This document shows positions 45,932-54,210 of a stretch of 54,210 nucleotides of DNA, piece by piece (within the stretch, counting starts at the first letter, position 1; each line of letters begins with the position of its first letter). A program made the translations under genes and the position numbers. Location: assembly GCF_023806565.1 (NCBI RefSeq), contig NZ_JAMTDV010000062.1, positions 89,298 through 143,507 on the forward strand, in the 5' to 3' direction. The notes beneath the pieces were generated by a model. That model was not told the DNA's origin and made no database searches. It saw only the letters and a program-made list of their open reading frames with translations. The stretch comes from Accumulibacter sp. GTDB taxonomy: Bacteria > Pseudomonadota > Gammaproteobacteria > Burkholderiales > Rhodocyclaceae.

Positions 45932-47152
45932 CTACTGATGCCGCAGCGCCTCGATCGGGTCGAGAGCGGCGGCGCGGAGTGCCGGATAGTAGCCGAAGAA
46001 GATACCGACGCCGGCGGCGACAGTGAAGGCGACCAGGATCGAGGCACCGGAGATGACGATCACCATGTCGGTCAACGCGTTGGTCAGAAGCGCCCCGCCG
46101 ATGCCGAGCAATAGTCCGATCAGGCAGCCGGCGATCGAGATCATCAGCGCTTCGAGCAGGAACTGGGCGAGGACATCCCTCTGACGCGCGCCGATCGCCA
46201 TGCGGATGCCGATCTCGCGCGTGCGCTCGGTTACCGAGACGAGCATGATGTTCATGATCCCGATGCCGCCGACGAGCAACGAGACCGAAGCAATCGCGCC
46301 GAGCAGCACCGACATCACACGCGTTGTCTCGGCGGCCGAATCGGCGGCGGCCGCCAGATTGCGCAGGTAGAAATCGTTGTCCTGTCCCTCGCGCAGGCGA
46401 TGGCGCTGGCGAAGCAGCGCGACCATGCTCTTCTCGACCGCCGGCATCGCTTCGGCCGAATTCGCCTGCACCAAGATCAGACGCACCGAGCCCGGAAACG
46501 GGTTGCCGAAAACCTTGCGCTGCGCGGTGGTCAGCGGAATGATCACGGTATCGTCCTGGTCACGGCCGTCGAGATTCTGCCCCTTCTTGCCGAGCACGCC
46601 GATGATCATGAACGGGCTCTGGCCGATGCGCATCGTCTTGCCGAGCGGATCGTCATTCGGGAACAGATTGTCGGCAGCGGTCTGGCCAATCAGAGCCACC
46701 CGCGTCGCCGCGCGCACATCGGAGTCGCCGAACGGGTAGCCGCTGACGATCGTCCATGCGCGCGCATCGAGGTAAGGGGGCGTCGTGCCGACCACCGTCG
46801 AACTCCAGTTGCTGGCACCGGCCACCAGTTGCTGTGTACCCTGCTGCACGGGAGCGACGTTGACCACGCCGTCGAGCTCGGCGATCGCCGCGGCGTCGGC
46901 GATGGTCAGCGTCGGACCACCACCCCCGCCACTGCGCAGCCCGCCGGCGCTGGTCGATCCCGAGATCAGGATGTACAGATTGCTGCCCATGGTGCTGATG
47001 GTTTGCGCCACGGCGTACTGTGCGCCCTGGCCGATGGCCATCATCAGCACCACCGAACCGACGCCGATCACCATGCCAAGCATCGTCAGCGCGCTGCGCA
47101 GGCGGTTGATCCCCATCGCCTGCCAGGCTTCCCCGAGCATTGCCCTCAACAT
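45932..47152 (-). CDS. MacB-type ABC transporter permease
   Basis: A 406-aa permease of the MacB/FtsX type. There is one N-terminal helix ([21 protein letters not shown]), a large periplasmic domain (about residues 50-275), then three helices including [32 protein letters not shown], the family hallmark. It ends in the typical [11 protein letters not shown]. It overlaps the ATPase gene by seven bases. MacB-type permeases need a periplasmic adaptor and TolC to export antibiotics, peptides or lipids; no adaptor gene is present here. Confidence 0.92.
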   Translation of the reverse strand: MLRAMLGEAWQAMGINRLRSALTMLGMVIGVGSVVLMMAIGQGAQYAVAQTISTMGSNLYILISGSTSAGGLRSGGGGGPTLTIADAAAIAELDGVVNVAPVQQGTQQLVAGASNWSSTVVGTTPPYLDARAWTIVSGYPFGDSDVRAATRVALIGQTAADNLFPNDDPLGKTMRIGQSPFMIIGVLGKKGQNLDGRDQDDTVIIPLTTAQRKVFGNPFPGSVRLILVQANSAEAMPAVEKSMVALLRQRHRLREGQDNDFYLRNLAAAADSAAETTRVMSVLLGAIASVSLLVGGIGIMNIMLVSVTERTREIGIRMAIGARQRDVLAQFLLEALMISIAGCLIGLLLGIGGALLTNALTDMVIVISGASILVAFTVAAGVGIFFGYYPALRAAALDPIEALRHQ

Positions 47153-47856
47153 GCGGTGGGCACGCGCGCCGGGGTCGGCGCGTCACTGACCACGCGTCCG
47201 TCACGAAAACGCACCTGCCGCCCGGCGTGCGCGGCGATGTCCGGTTCGTGGGTGACCAGAACGATCGTGATGCCCTCGCGGTTGAGCGCCGCAAACAGCA
47301 TCATGATTTCTTCGCTGGTGTGGCTGTCGAGGTTGCCGGTCGGTTCGTCGGCGAGGATCAACTGCGGCGAGTTGACCAGCGCCCGCGCGATCGCCACGCG
47401 CTGCTGCTGTCCTCCGGAAATGCGGCTGGGCAGTGCGTTGCCATATTCGCCGAGGCCGACCCGGGCCAGTTCGTCCAGCGCCCGCCGCTGCCGCTGGTCG
47501 CGCTCGACGCCCGCGTAGACCAGCGGCAGCGCGACGTTGTCGGCCAGTGTCATGCGCGGCAACAGGTTGAAGCCCTGGAAGACGAAACCGATGCTGCGGT
47601 TGCGCAACTCCGCCAATTGGTCACGGCTCAATTGCGCCACGCGCTGGCCGGTCAGGAAGTATTCGCCACAGCTCGGTGTATCGAGACAGCCGAGCAGGTT
47701 CATGAAGGTCGACTTGCCCGACCCCGAAGGTCCCATGATGGCGACGAACTCGCCCGCCTGGATTTCGAGGTCGACTTCGCGCAGCGCCGGGAAGAGTCCT
47801 GCGGCGGTGCGGTAGGACTTGCCGAGACCACAGACGCGAATGACCGGGTCGGCCAT
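47146..47856 (-). CDS. ABC transporter ATPase (MacB/LolD type)
   Basis: A 236-aa ATPase. Walker A is GPSGSGKST near residue 40, the Q-loop is [10 protein letters not shown], the ABC signature is [15 protein letters not shown], Walker B is [12 protein letters not shown] and the H-loop is LVTHEPDIA. It drives the adjacent MacB-like permease. Its ATG overlaps the stop of a 26-codon reading frame that fills the gap to the TolC gene. Confidence 0.94.
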   Translation of the reverse strand: MADPVIRVCGLGKSYRTAAGLFPALREVDLEIQAGEFVAIMGPSGSGKSTFMNLLGCLDTPSCGEYFLTGQRVAQLSRDQLAELRNRSIGFVFQGFNLLPRMTLADNVALPLVYAGVERDQRQRRALDELARVGLGEYGNALPSRISGGQQQRVAIARALVNSPQLILADEPTGNLDSHTSEEIMMLFAALNREGITIVLVTHEPDIAAHAGRQVRFRDGRVVSDAPTPARVPTAC

Positions 47857-47936
47857 CAGAGAAATTCCGTGTCGACCGCGTCGCGCCGCTCGCCAATCGG
47901 CGGAAGCTTCGGCGGTCGCCCCCAGACGGTGCTCAT
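47856..47936 (-). other. 26-codon reading frame linking tolC-like and ATPase genes
   Basis: This tiny frame begins with ATG overlapping the stop of the outer-membrane efflux gene (ATGA) and ends with TGA overlapping the ATPase ATG (TGATG). It encodes MSTVWGRPPK...VDTEFL, not a recognised peptide, and no ribosome site precedes it. It occupies the place where the periplasmic adaptor gene of such operons normally sits. It may be a translational bridge or the scar of a deleted adaptor gene. Confidence 0.4.
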
Positions 47937-49417
47937 CGCGGGCCGGACGGCCGCGTGGCCTGCGGCCGATTGCTGCCCATCAGCAGAAGCTGGCCGTCGA
48001 GCGTGCCGACGGCCTTGGCCAGAGTCGCGCGCGACACATACCAGTCGAGCATCGCCTGGATGCGTTGCAGGCGGGCATTGGCCAATGCGCTTTGCGCATT
48101 GAGGACGTCGAGGATGTTGCCGACGCCGGCCTTGTATCTTCCCAGCGCGACTCGTTCCGATTGCTCGGCGCTGGCCAGCAGGTCGACACTGCTGCGTACC
48201 GTCTGGGTGGCGGTGGCGAGGCTCTGATACGCTTCCCAGACGTCCAGCGCGATCTGCTGACGGACATTGTCGCGCCGGGCGGTCTGCACCTCGGTCCGCG
48301 CTTCGGCGGCGCGGACGTTGTACGTGGTGTTGAAGCCGGAGAAGATCGGCAGATTGACGGTCAGGCCGATCGAGCTGCCGTTGGCCGTGGCGCTGCCGAG
48401 ATCCGCCCATTGCGGACCGGCGCTCAGCGAAAGCGTCGGCATGCCAGCGGCGCGTGCATAGTCGACGCCGGCTTCGGCGGCCCTGAGTTCGGCTTCCGCG
48501 GCCTTGAGGTCCGGTCGCTGTTCGCGCGCTTCGGCAATCAGCGCCGCGACGTCGCCTTCGAAGCTCGCGTCCGGCGGCGTCGCTGCGAGGTCGTCGAGCC
48601 GCAACGGCTGATTGGCGTCGAGTCCCATGACGTTGGCCAGGCGGCCGAAGCTGTTCCGCAGCAGGCCTTCGGCGCGGATGCGGCTGAGTGTCGCCTGTGA
48701 CCAGGCGGTCTGCGCCTGCAGTCGATCGGCCGGGGTGCCGGTGCCGACACGATAGCGGACCTCGGCGGCGGTGAGGCTCTCGCGACTGGCCCGCTCCGTC
48801 TCCAGCGCGGCAGCCACCGCCGCCCGCGCCGCCTGGGCGTTGTAATACGCCTGCAGGGCGTTGAGAAAGACGCTTTGGACCGTCGAGTCGAGCGTCGAGA
48901 CGGCGGCGCTCATCAACTGCCGGGCGACTTCGAGGTTGGCCGAGCGGGCGCCGAAGTCGAAGAGCAGCCACGAGAGGGTCAGCGAGGCACTGCGCTGCTG
49001 GGCGCTCTGCGAATCGATCCTGACCCGGCTGGCGTTGGCTTGGCCGTTGAGCGTCGGCAGCAAATCGGATTCGGCGAGACCGACCTGGGCGGCCTGCACG
49101 CGCGTTGCCGACCACACCTCGCGGGTGGTCGGATTCCTGCAAAGTGCCAGGTTCACGACTTCGAGCAGGCCATAGGGGGCATCGGCTGGCAACGGCTGGC
49201 AGGGCGGCGCGGCGCGTTCGCCGTAGAGCGACGGGCGCGGTGGGACCAGCGAGCGGGTGGCGAAGGGGTCGCGCAGTTCGAAGGCGGGCAAATCTCCGGC
49301 CAGTGTCCCCAGCAAGAGTGTGGTGATGACGACGTTTCGGGCGTTGCCGCCCTGCTGCCGATCGCTCGTAGGCGCCAAGGCGGGTTTGGCGAGTGCTGGA
49401 GGTGTGATCTGAACCAT
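47933..49417 (-). CDS. TolC-family outer membrane efflux protein
   Basis: A 494-aa outer membrane factor. The two repeated OEP halves are visible as long heptad-rich helices (about residues 80-280 and 290-480), with characteristic starts such as LALCRNPTTREVWSATRVQAAQVGLAESDLLPTLN and EQRPDLKAAEAELRAAEAGVDYARAAGMPTLSLSAG. The N-terminal 60 residues contain a hydrophobic export segment (VVITTLLLGTLAG) preceded by an unusually long polar stretch, so a later start is possible. It is the first gene of a TolC-ATPase-permease operon lacking an adaptor. Confidence 0.9.
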   Translation of the reverse strand: MVQITPPALAKPALAPTSDRQQGGNARNVVITTLLLGTLAGDLPAFELRDPFATRSLVPPRPSLYGERAAPPCQPLPADAPYGLLEVVNLALCRNPTTREVWSATRVQAAQVGLAESDLLPTLNGQANASRVRIDSQSAQQRSASLTLSWLLFDFGARSANLEVARQLMSAAVSTLDSTVQSVFLNALQAYYNAQAARAAVAAALETERASRESLTAAEVRYRVGTGTPADRLQAQTAWSQATLSRIRAEGLLRNSFGRLANVMGLDANQPLRLDDLAATPPDASFEGDVAALIAEAREQRPDLKAAEAELRAAEAGVDYARAAGMPTLSLSAGPQWADLGSATANGSSIGLTVNLPIFSGFNTTYNVRAAEARTEVQTARRDNVRQQIALDVWEAYQSLATATQTVRSSVDLLASAEQSERVALGRYKAGVGNILDVLNAQSALANARLQRIQAMLDWYVSRATLAKAVGTLDGQLLLMGSNRPQATRPSGPR

Positions 49418-49486
49418 TTTTCGCTAGTATAGCCAGAGGGGGAACGATCTCGTGTGCGTGGCAGTGATCCAGCGGCTGGCATCGAG

Positions 49487-50149
49487 ATGAACCGGATCGT
49501 CATTTGCCCCGATGATTGGCGGCTGTCGCGCGGCTTGCTGACGTTGGTGCGCCGTCCCGACGGGGGGCGCTCCGCATTGCCGCTGACCGTACATCGTCCG
49601 AGCATGCTGGTCGGCGACAGCGCAAGCGGGCGCATCATTTACTTCCAGGCCTTTTTGTCACCTGTGCGAATTCCTCTCGGGGCGGAGCACCCTCGGCCTG
49701 ACACCGAAATTCGGCCAGGCAAGGCTGGACATCGTCCCCGCCGACTGCGTTGCCAGGATCATCGCCTGGTGGACTACGATGACGATCAGCGGCGGCGGCG
49801 CATCCTGCATTCCTGCTCGGGGCCGGATCTGGCGCTGCCGCTGTACCGCCTGCGCGACCGTGTGCGGCAGGCGTATTCGCTTGCCGGCCGCCGGCTGCCA
49901 CCGGTCATCAATCTGCCCACGGGAGTCTTTCGGGCGATCCTGACCGGCGTCACCGTGCTGATGTCGGACGAGGCCAGGCGCGCGGTCAGGACGCTGCCGC
50001 CATTCCTCGATTGCCTCGCCACCGACCGGGCCTTTGCCAACCGGGATACGCAGCAACTGGTTGCCGATGCCGGTCTGCCCGTACCGGATCTTGAGCAATA
50101 CCTCGACCGTGTCCTGCACTACCATCTGGATGCTGCGCGAGCCGATTGA
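49487..50149 (+). pseudogene. Truncated, frameshifted SDR reductase (NAD_binding_4 / thioester reductase type)
   Basis: The continuous frame (220 residues from ATG 49487) is a composite. Its first part has VHRPSMLVGDSASGRIIYFQAF and its last part RILHSCSGPDLALPLYRLRDR, both typical of the C-terminal half of male-sterility-type (acyl/thioester) reductases. Between them the family sequence continues in another frame: HLCEFLSGRSTLGLT, then FGQARLDIVPADCVARII. Removing one T from the T5 run at 49652-49656 and adding one base near 49770 would restore one coherent protein. The N-terminal NAD-binding part (GATG motif) is absent, as the gene begins 69 bases from the divergent TolC gene. A degraded fragment is likely; sequencing errors could explain the shifts but not the truncation. 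Confidence 0.65.
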
Positions 50150-50247
50150 CGGGAGAGGGCGGATCCGGAGATACTTGCACACTCAGTCGGACATCCGCTT
50201 CTTCCGCGGGTCCCGCAAGCCCAGAGCGGTCTCGCCTTCGTTCTCCC

Positions 50248-50775
50248 TTGCTTTCCAATCCGCCCCTGTCCAATCACTCCAATAGCTGGTATGTCTGTTT
50301 CACCAAGCCTCGCCAGGAGGCTCTGGCGAAGCGTAAGCTCGAGGAACAGGGGTACGAGGTCTTCCTTCCGATGCTCACGCAGTGGGAGAGGAAAAAGGAG
50401 GGCTGGGCAAGAAAGCAGCAGGTGATGTTCCCTCGCTACGCTTTCCTGCGTTGTGGTCGCCCCGGGCAAAGCATCGGCCCGGTCCGCAGCACACCCGGGA
50501 TGAGCGGGCTGGTGACCTTCGGCATGATCCCGGCGACGCTCGACGAATCGATCCTGGAAGCGATCCGCGCGCTGGTCGAGCGCCAGGAAAACCGGTCAAA
50601 TGAGGAACTATTTCCTTTCCAGGCCGGCGACAGCGTGGAAATATGCGATGGTCCGCTGAAGGGGATGTCCGGGATCGTTTCCGCCGTCGCCACGGAACGG
50701 GTGACGGTGCTGCTTAGCCTGCTCGGTCGGGAAAAGCCGGTCGCGATACCTCCGGATCAACTGGCCCTGGGGTAG
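50248..50775 (+). CDS. rfaH: RfaH-like transcription antiterminator (NusG paralogue)
   Basis: A 175-aa NusG-family protein of the RfaH type, which boards RNA polymerase at ops sites and carries it through long polysaccharide operons. The NGN domain begins at SWYVCFTKPRQEALAKRKLE and contains the family motifs EQGYEVFLPM and FPRYAFLRCG; a KOW-containing C-terminal domain follows (FQAGDSVEICDGPLKGMSGIV). No ATG or GTG lies near the conserved N-terminus. The TTG at 50248 gives the right length; TTG 50146 (overlapping the previous stop) would add a Ser/Pro-rich stretch and CTG 50266 would shorten it. An exact ops element follows 54 bases after the stop, and another lies before gmd. Confidence 0.85.
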   Translation: MLSNPPLSNHSNSWYVCFTKPRQEALAKRKLEEQGYEVFLPMLTQWERKKEGWARKQQVMFPRYAFLRCGRPGQSIGPVRSTPGMSGLVTFGMIPATLDESILEAIRALVERQENRSNEELFPFQAGDSVEICDGPLKGMSGIVSAVATERVTVLLSLLGREKPVAIPPDQLALG

Positions 50776-50817
50776 GTGTCGTCGGGCTGCATGGCTGAAG
50801 TGCTGAATGCTGTGAGG

Positions 50818-50845
50818 CATTCGGGCATGGCGGTAGCGTGCCCGG
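50818..50845 (+). promoter_or_regulatory. ops element, copy 1 (downstream of rfaH)
   Basis: GGCGGTAGCGTGC at 50829-50841 is identical to the core ops (operon polarity suppressor) sequence recognised by RfaH. It is embedded in a 28-base block identical to copy 2 at 52964-52991, and it is framed by GGGCA...TGCCC, which can form a hairpin presenting the GGTA core in the loop. It lies 130 bases before the Rpn-family gene. Confidence 0.8.
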
Positions 50846-50970
50846 AGAATCGAAGACGAATTCGGCCGGAAGCGCGCCCGAACAGCGCCACGCGCGCAGC
50901 AGGAGACGACTTCGAACGCGGCTCCGACGACTCATAGCCCTTCATTCCGGAACCGCTGCCGCTGCCCCGC

Positions 50971-52014
50971 GTGACCGAAACCGATACCTCTGACAACGTC
51001 GCCGACAGCTACGACAGTCCGTGGAAGGACATGCTCGAACATGCCTTCCCCGAGTTCATGGCCTATTATTTCCCGGCTGCCGACGCAGAGATCGACTGGA
51101 CGCGGGGCCACCAGTTCCGGAACACCGAACTGCGGCAAGTCGTTCGCGACGCCGAACTCGGCAAGCGCTTCGCCGACGCGCTCGTCCAGGTCACGCTGAC
51201 CAATGGGGAAGAACGCTGGATCTACATCCACGTCGAAGTTCAGGGTCAGCGTGATGCCGATTTCGCGCAGCGCATGTTCACCTACAACTACCGGCTCTAC
51301 GACCGCTACGCCTGTCCGATCGCCAGCCTTGCCGTACTCGCCGACGACGACGAAGGCTGGAAGCCCGACCATTTCGGCTTCGAGGTACTCGGCTGCCGCC
51401 ACCACCTGCATTTCCCGATCGACAAGCTCAGCGAGTCTTGCCAAGACCTTGAGAACCTGGACGCCAACCCCAACCCCTTCGCCCTGGTCACAGCCGCGCA
51501 CCGCCGCACCCGGCAGACGCGGCATGACGCCGAAGCCCGTTACCAGGCCAAGCGCAGTCTCGTCCGCCTGCTGTATCGACAGGGCTGGGAGAGACAGCGC
51601 ATCCTCGACCTCTTTGCGGTGCTCGACTGGATGATGCGGCTGCCGGATGCCCTGGAACAGAAGTTGTGGAAAGATATCGAAGCGATGGAAGGAGAAACGC
51701 GAATGCCCTACGTCACCAGTGTCGAACGCCTCGCCACGCAGCGCGGGATGGAGCAAGGCATCCAGCAAGGCATCCAGCAGGGTATCGAGCAAGGCATCGA
51801 GCAAGGCATCGAGCAAGGCATCGAGCAAGGTACGGAGCGAGGCGAGCGGATCGGCGAAGCGAGGGTCGTCGAGCGGTTGCTTGCCCGACGCTTCGGCCCG
51901 CTCAGTGCCGAAACCCGTGCGCGCCTGCAAGCCGCCACACTCGAACAGCTCGACCGCTGGGCCGAGAAGCTTCTCGACGCCGCCACGCTCGATGAAGTCT
52001 TCAACGAAAACTGA
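50971..52014 (+). CDS. Rpn-family (PD-(D/E)XK) nuclease/transposase-like protein with DUF4351
   Basis: A 347-aa protein of the Rpn/YhgA-like group (recombination-promoting nuclease, PDDEXK fold). The N-terminus has the family pattern YDSPWKDMLEHAFPEFMAYYFP and the catalytic region shows FADALVQV...IYIHVEVQGQ near residue 80 (D and E-x-Q). A repetitive helix of eight 4-residue units (GIEQ/GIQQ) near residues 259-290 leads to a C-terminal DUF4351-type ending (RRFGPLSAETRARLQ..WAEKLLDAATLDEVF). The start is GTG at 50971 without a clear ribosome site. It sits between the two ops copies, splitting rfaH from gmd, and looks like accessory or mobile DNA. Confidence 0.85.
   Translation: MTETDTSDNVADSYDSPWKDMLEHAFPEFMAYYFPAADAEIDWTRGHQFRNTELRQVVRDAELGKRFADALVQVTLTNGEERWIYIHVEVQGQRDADFAQRMFTYNYRLYDRYACPIASLAVLADDDEGWKPDHFGFEVLGCRHHLHFPIDKLSESCQDLENLDANPNPFALVTAAHRRTRQTRHDAEARYQAKRSLVRLLYRQGWERQRILDLFAVLDWMMRLPDALEQKLWKDIEAMEGETRMPYVTSVERLATQRGMEQGIQQGIQQGIEQGIEQGIEQGIEQGTERGERIGEARVVERLLARRFGPLSAETRARLQAATLEQLDRWAEKLLDAATLDEVFNEN
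51745..51840 (+). repeat. Eight 12-base tandem repeats inside the Rpn-family gene
   Basis: Eight consecutive 12-base units, best represented by GGCATCGAGCAA, run in frame and encode G-(I/M/T)-(E/Q)-Q units. Three central units are identical, the outer ones diverge. Such repeats change length by slippage without breaking the frame. Confidence 0.9.
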
Positions 52015-52963
52015 ACTTTCCTGACGTCATTTTCGGTGCGGGGGTCAGAGGGACAACCCGCGCAAACGGCCGACAACACCGACCGAGCGGCCTGGCCCAC
52101 GCGAAATCGGTGGGTGCCGAGTGCCACGCCAACTGCCGACGTACCCGCATCGCCGTACACCGTCGGACGGACGCCCTCCTGGGCAAGCAGATTCGCGCCC
52201 GTGAATTTGTCGTCGCCGTTCCGTTCCACCATCTGTACTGGGACAGAATCGCCGACCCCACCCGCCGGCCTTCCTGCCGGGATCAAAGCATGAGACTGAG
52301 CGCAACGGGACATTCCGCAATCCGTGAGCGGAAAAACCTGATCGCTCGGGAATACGCGACGGAAAAAAGGCGCCAGATCCAAAGGGCTGTCGCAGCATTG
52401 TCCCCGATACTCCTGGCGATCGTGCCGAATGTGATTAAAGACGCCGCGATCATCGTCGATAAGTACACAGGATGAGAACCCGTATGGCAGAACGGCGGTC
52501 CGCACGGATCGGAGGACCTCCGAATGGCACTCGCAGCGATGGCAATCCGCTGATCGATGAAGCAGCCAGCGAGGGGGGTGACCGGCGCCCGGCTTTTGCC
52601 GGCCACGGCTGCATTGCCATGCCGACCAGCGGCCGCTGTGCTGATCGGCGAAGCCGAAAGGCGGGGCTGGGCCTGGCGGTTCGGGTGGGCGAGCATCACG
52701 CGTCGCACGGTTGGGGTAGCTCGAATCGCCTCGAAGTGCCGACTCGATAGGCCTTTCGCAGGTATCCCGCGCCGGCCGATCGACTCGGCCGCAGACGGCG
52801 CGGAACTCGCCCGGACGCGGGAACGGGCGGAAAACGTGAAGGAATGCACATCCCGCTGGAGCCCGCGATGAGATCATGCGGGCAGGTCGCGGTGCCGGTG
52901 TTGCGCGCGGTGCTGTACCGACCGCTATTCTACGAGAGCGGATGAGACTGCTGAATGGGAGAA
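52015..52963. other. Gene-poor stretch between the Rpn-family gene and ops copy 2
   Basis: About 950 bases with no gene I can support. Several overlapping frames exist on both strands but lack ribosome sites, have arginine/proline-rich shadow composition and match nothing I recognise. The best small candidate is 52290-52475 (+, 61 codons, MRLSATGHSAIRERKN..), with an alternating charged then hydrophobic profile (AVAALSPILLAIVPNVIKDA) but atypical, A-rich third positions; I rate it below reporting level. The whole stretch could be debris of inserted DNA. Confidence 0.4.
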
Positions 52964-52991
52964 CATTCGGGCATGGCGGTAGCGTGCCCGG
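52964..52991 (+). promoter_or_regulatory. ops element, copy 2 (leader of gmd)
   Basis: GGCGGTAGCGTGC at 52975-52987 exactly repeats the ops core, in the same 28-base block as copy 1. It lies 98 bases before the gmd start, the position expected for an RfaH loading site in a polysaccharide operon leader. Confidence 0.82.
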
Positions 52992-53085
52992 GAGGGTCTG
53001 GCACCTTCGCCCACAGGAGTGAAAGGGCGTGCTGCCAAGTCACACAGCCGGTTCTTGTTGCGAAGACTATGCAAGGGGTTTTCTA

Positions 53086-54210
53086 TTGGAAGCAAATCGG
53101 AAGGTAGCCCTGATCACCGGTGTTACCGGCCAGGACGGAGCCTATCTGGCAGAGCTGCTGCTCGAGAAGGGCTACGAGGTTCACGGCGTCAAGCGCCGGT
53201 CGTCGCTTTTCAACACGGATCGGATCGACCACCTCTATCAGGACCCGCACGAACCCGGGCGGCGTTTCATTCTGCACCACGGCGATCTCACCGACTCGAC
53301 GAATCTCATCCGCATCATCCAGGAAGTGCAGCCGGACGAGATCTACAACCTCGCCGCGCAAAGCCACGTCGCCGTGAGCTTCGAGGAGCCTGAGTACACT
53401 GCCAACGCGGACGGTCTCGGAGCGCTGCGCATGCTCGAGGCAATCCGCATCCTGGGCCTGGAGAAGAAAAGCCGCTTTTACCAGGCGAGCACCTCCGAGC
53501 TCTATGGTCTGGTTCAGGAGATACCCCAGAAGGAAACGACCCCGTTCTATCCGCGCAGCCCGTACGCGGTCGCCAAGCTGTATGCCTACTGGATTACCGT
53601 CAATTACCGCGAGGCGTACGGGATCTACGCTTGCAACGGCATTCTCTTCAATCACGAAAGCCCGGTGCGAGGCGAAACGTTCGTTACCCGCAAGATCACC
53701 CGAGCCATCGCGCGAATCGCGCTGGGCCTGCAGGATTGCCTGTACCTCGGTAATCTGAGTGCCCTGCGCGACTGGGGACACGCCCGGGATTACGTCGAGA
53801 TGCAATGGCTGATGTTGCAGCAGGAGCATCCCGAAGACTTCGTGATTGCCACCGGAGTGCAGTACAGCGTGCGACAGTTCGTCGAATTCGCTGCCGCCGA
53901 ATTGGGGATCAGCGTTGGCTTCGAAGGCGAGGGCGTCAACGAGGTTGCCGTCGTGACCAGGGTCGAGGGCGATCAGGCGAAGGTCAAACCGGGGGCGGTG
54001 ATCGTTCGCGTGGATCCGCGCTACTTCCGCCCGACGGAAGTGGAAACCCTGCTGGGTGATCCGAGCAAGGCTCGCGAAAGACTCGGCTGGAGCCCGACAA
54101 CCAGTCTGCGCGAACTGGTCAGGGAAATGGTACTGGCCGATCACGCGGCGGCGAAGCGCGATGCGCTGGTCAAACTCGCCGGCTTCAAGACCTTCGAACA
54201 TTACGAGTGA
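53086..54210 (+). CDS. gmd: GDP-mannose 4,6-dehydratase
   Basis: A 374-aa extended SDR that converts GDP-mannose to GDP-4-keto-6-deoxymannose, precursor of GDP-fucose, GDP-rhamnose or related sugars for exopolysaccharide or LPS. The Rossmann motif is [16 protein letters not shown] near residue 11; the catalytic region shows [11 protein letters not shown] and [10 protein letters not shown] (Tyr-x3-Lys), and [21 protein letters not shown] is diagnostic for Gmd. TTG at 53086 with AAGGGG seven bases upstream gives the normal length (E. coli Gmd is 373 aa); the frame is open back to 53029 but those codons are not conserved. It probably heads an operon that continues beyond the window and is read under RfaH/ops control. 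Confidence 0.95.
   Translation: MEANRKVALITGVTGQDGAYLAELLLEKGYEVHGVKRRSSLFNTDRIDHLYQDPHEPGRRFILHHGDLTDSTNLIRIIQEVQPDEIYNLAAQSHVAVSFEEPEYTANADGLGALRMLEAIRILGLEKKSRFYQASTSELYGLVQEIPQKETTPFYPRSPYAVAKLYAYWITVNYREAYGIYACNGILFNHESPVRGETFVTRKITRAIARIALGLQDCLYLGNLSALRDWGHARDYVEMQWLMLQQEHPEDFVIATGVQYSVRQFVEFAAAELGISVGFEGEGVNEVAVVTRVEGDQAKVKPGAVIVRVDPRYFRPTEVETLLGDPSKARERLGWSPTTSLRELVREMVLADHAAAKRDALVKLAGFKTFEHYE

Noticed and set aside
51745-51840. Short-period repeats considered as a CRISPR array
   Set aside because: The units are 12 bases, contiguous, without spacers, and encode an in-frame protein repeat.
52283-52849. 188-codon minus-strand frame in the gene-poor stretch, and overlapping frames nearby
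   Set aside because: Several frames overlap on both strands with no start signals and no recognisable sequence; none could be preferred.

Overview
The window reads as a GC-rich betaproteobacterial chromosome segment, most like the Rhodocyclales and specifically a 'Candidatus Accumulibacter'-type polyphosphate/PHA accumulator. This is inferred from the mix of PiT phosphate transport with several DUF47 partners, PHA genes (phbB, phaR), a biotin-dependent methylmalonyl-CoA decarboxylase, a nar/nirS denitrification block, a PEP-CTERM-type sorting signal and the yafS-like/rnhA/dnaQ/gloB arrangement. No taxonomic marker was searched, so the genus is a judgement.

Layout. 0.2-1.6 kb: an orphan ParA ATPase with an Ala/Lys-rich partner. 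1.7-6.7 kb: phosphate region with DUF47-PiT-DUF47, a cation/proton antiporter on the other strand and a third DUF47 gene. 6.9-9.0 kb: a P-loop protein coupled to a metallophosphoesterase. 9.0-10.9 kb: a decayed PEP-CTERM protein, a tandem pair of 94-aa paralogues of unknown function and a small hypothetical protein. 11-22 kb: housekeeping genes (dnaQ, rnhA, methyltransferase, gloB, a DUF748 giant, rmuC, DUF3293, bamD, rluD, pgeF). 22-23.5 kb: phbB and phaR with recognisable PhaR-type operator sequences. 23.6-27.2 kb: a four-gene sodium-pumping decarboxylase operon. 27.6-33 kb: tRNA-Leu(CAG), rnr and a three-domain ACP/acyl-AMP ligase/acyltransferase. 33-45.8 kb: a single-direction denitrification block narK-narK-narGHJI-ppiC-nirS-cytochrome c, headed by a perfect FNR-type box. 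45.9-49.4 kb: an ABC efflux set (TolC, ATPase, permease) that lacks its periplasmic adaptor. 49.5-50.1 kb: a frame-disrupted reductase remnant. 50.2-54.2 kb: an RfaH-like antiterminator, two exact copies of the ops element that RfaH recognises in enterobacteria, an Rpn-type nuclease gene between them, and gmd at the window edge, which probably starts an exopolysaccharide locus.

How the parts fit: phosphate uptake, PHA synthesis and its repressor, and a decarboxylase turning methylmalonyl-CoA into propionyl-CoA suit an organism cycling between anaerobic carbon storage and respiration; the nar/nirS block gives nitrate and nitrite respiration under oxygen limitation. The most interesting regulatory signal is the RfaH/ops pair at the 3' end: the second ops copy lies about 100 bases before gmd, and the two copies share a 28-base identical block bracketing what looks like an insertion. 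Many very long open frames antisense to real genes are GC-rich shadows and were left out.
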